Assembly (NCBI GenBank): GCA_030622265.1
Contig: JAUXGG010000158.1
Location: 1-5,198 of the forward strand
Direction: 5' to 3'
Length of the DNA: 5,198 bases
Source: Candidatus Eiseniibacteriota bacterium
Lineage (GTDB): Bacteria; Arandabacterota; Arandabacteria; Arandabacterales; Arandabacteraceae
Within the stretch, counting starts at the first letter, position 1, and every line of letters starts with the position of its first letter. Made by a program: the position numbers and the translations under genes. The notes beneath the pieces were generated by a model. That model saw only the letters and a program-made list of their open reading frames with translations, had not been told where the DNA came from and searched no databases. Shown here piece after piece: positions 5,186-5,198 of the stretch.

Positions 5186-5198
5186 TCTTAACCAATCA

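Noticed and set aside
4595..5191. Plus-strand frame giving a hydrophobic, repetitive protein (FLVVFLTDLPTG-like repeats)
   Set aside because: It is the reverse reading of the Lys/Arg-rich repeats of the DksA-like gene, and the apparent membrane segments are an artefact of complementing K/R codons.

Overview
The window is a bacterial chromosomal segment with four genes, all on the minus strand. Three of the four products act on transcription initiation. The style is moderately GC-rich: G/C-biased third codon positions, Shine-Dalgarno leaders, one TTG start, an RpoN-type activator and a DksA/TraR-type protein with a histone-H1-like tail. This fits a Gram-negative-type bacterium, possibly a delta-proteobacterial, FCB-group or uncultivated lineage. 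No protein is close enough to a named species for me to go further, so the taxonomic guess is weak.

Layout in the direction of transcription (right to left): (1) 5172-4270, a 300-residue protein with about 145 residues of Lys/Arg/Ala/Thr-rich tail joined to a C-terminal DksA/TraR C4 zinc-finger domain. The tail is encoded by 36-bp and 12-bp tandem repeats. (2) A near-consensus sigma70 promoter (TTGACA, 17 bp, TATAGT) at 4273-4245 overlaps the stop codon of that gene. Its -35 box sits inside a 15-bp dyad. (3) 4213-3923, a 96-residue protein with a clear signal peptide and no recognised family. (4) 3871-827, a 1014-residue sigma54-dependent activator with about 12 TPR repeats, a GAF-like domain, an AAA+ domain with GAFTDA loop and a Fis-type HTH, but no receiver domain. 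Its ribosome-binding site lies in a perfect 9-bp hairpin. (5) 826-499, a regulatory intergenic stretch. (6) 498-1, the N-terminal 166 residues of a sigma70-family factor (regions 1.2 to about 3.0), cut by the window edge.

The most interesting reading is a compact sigma cascade. The 826-499 gap holds a 17-bp perfect palindrome (727-743), part of an alternating GAAC/GTTC array, and then a good sigma54 -24/-12 promoter (CGGCAC...TGCA, 612-597). Next come a predicted start near 586 and a strongly structured leader of about 88 nt before the sigma-factor start codon. The palindrome centre lies about 149 bp upstream of the predicted start, the usual place for an enhancer site. The proposed model is that the TPR-GAF activator binds just downstream of its own gene and, with sigma54 polymerase, switches on a sigma70-family factor. 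This resembles the known Rrp2-RpoN-RpoS logic in Borrelia, but here the activator has sensory TPR/GAF modules instead of a receiver. The motifs are visible in the sequence; the circuit is inference.
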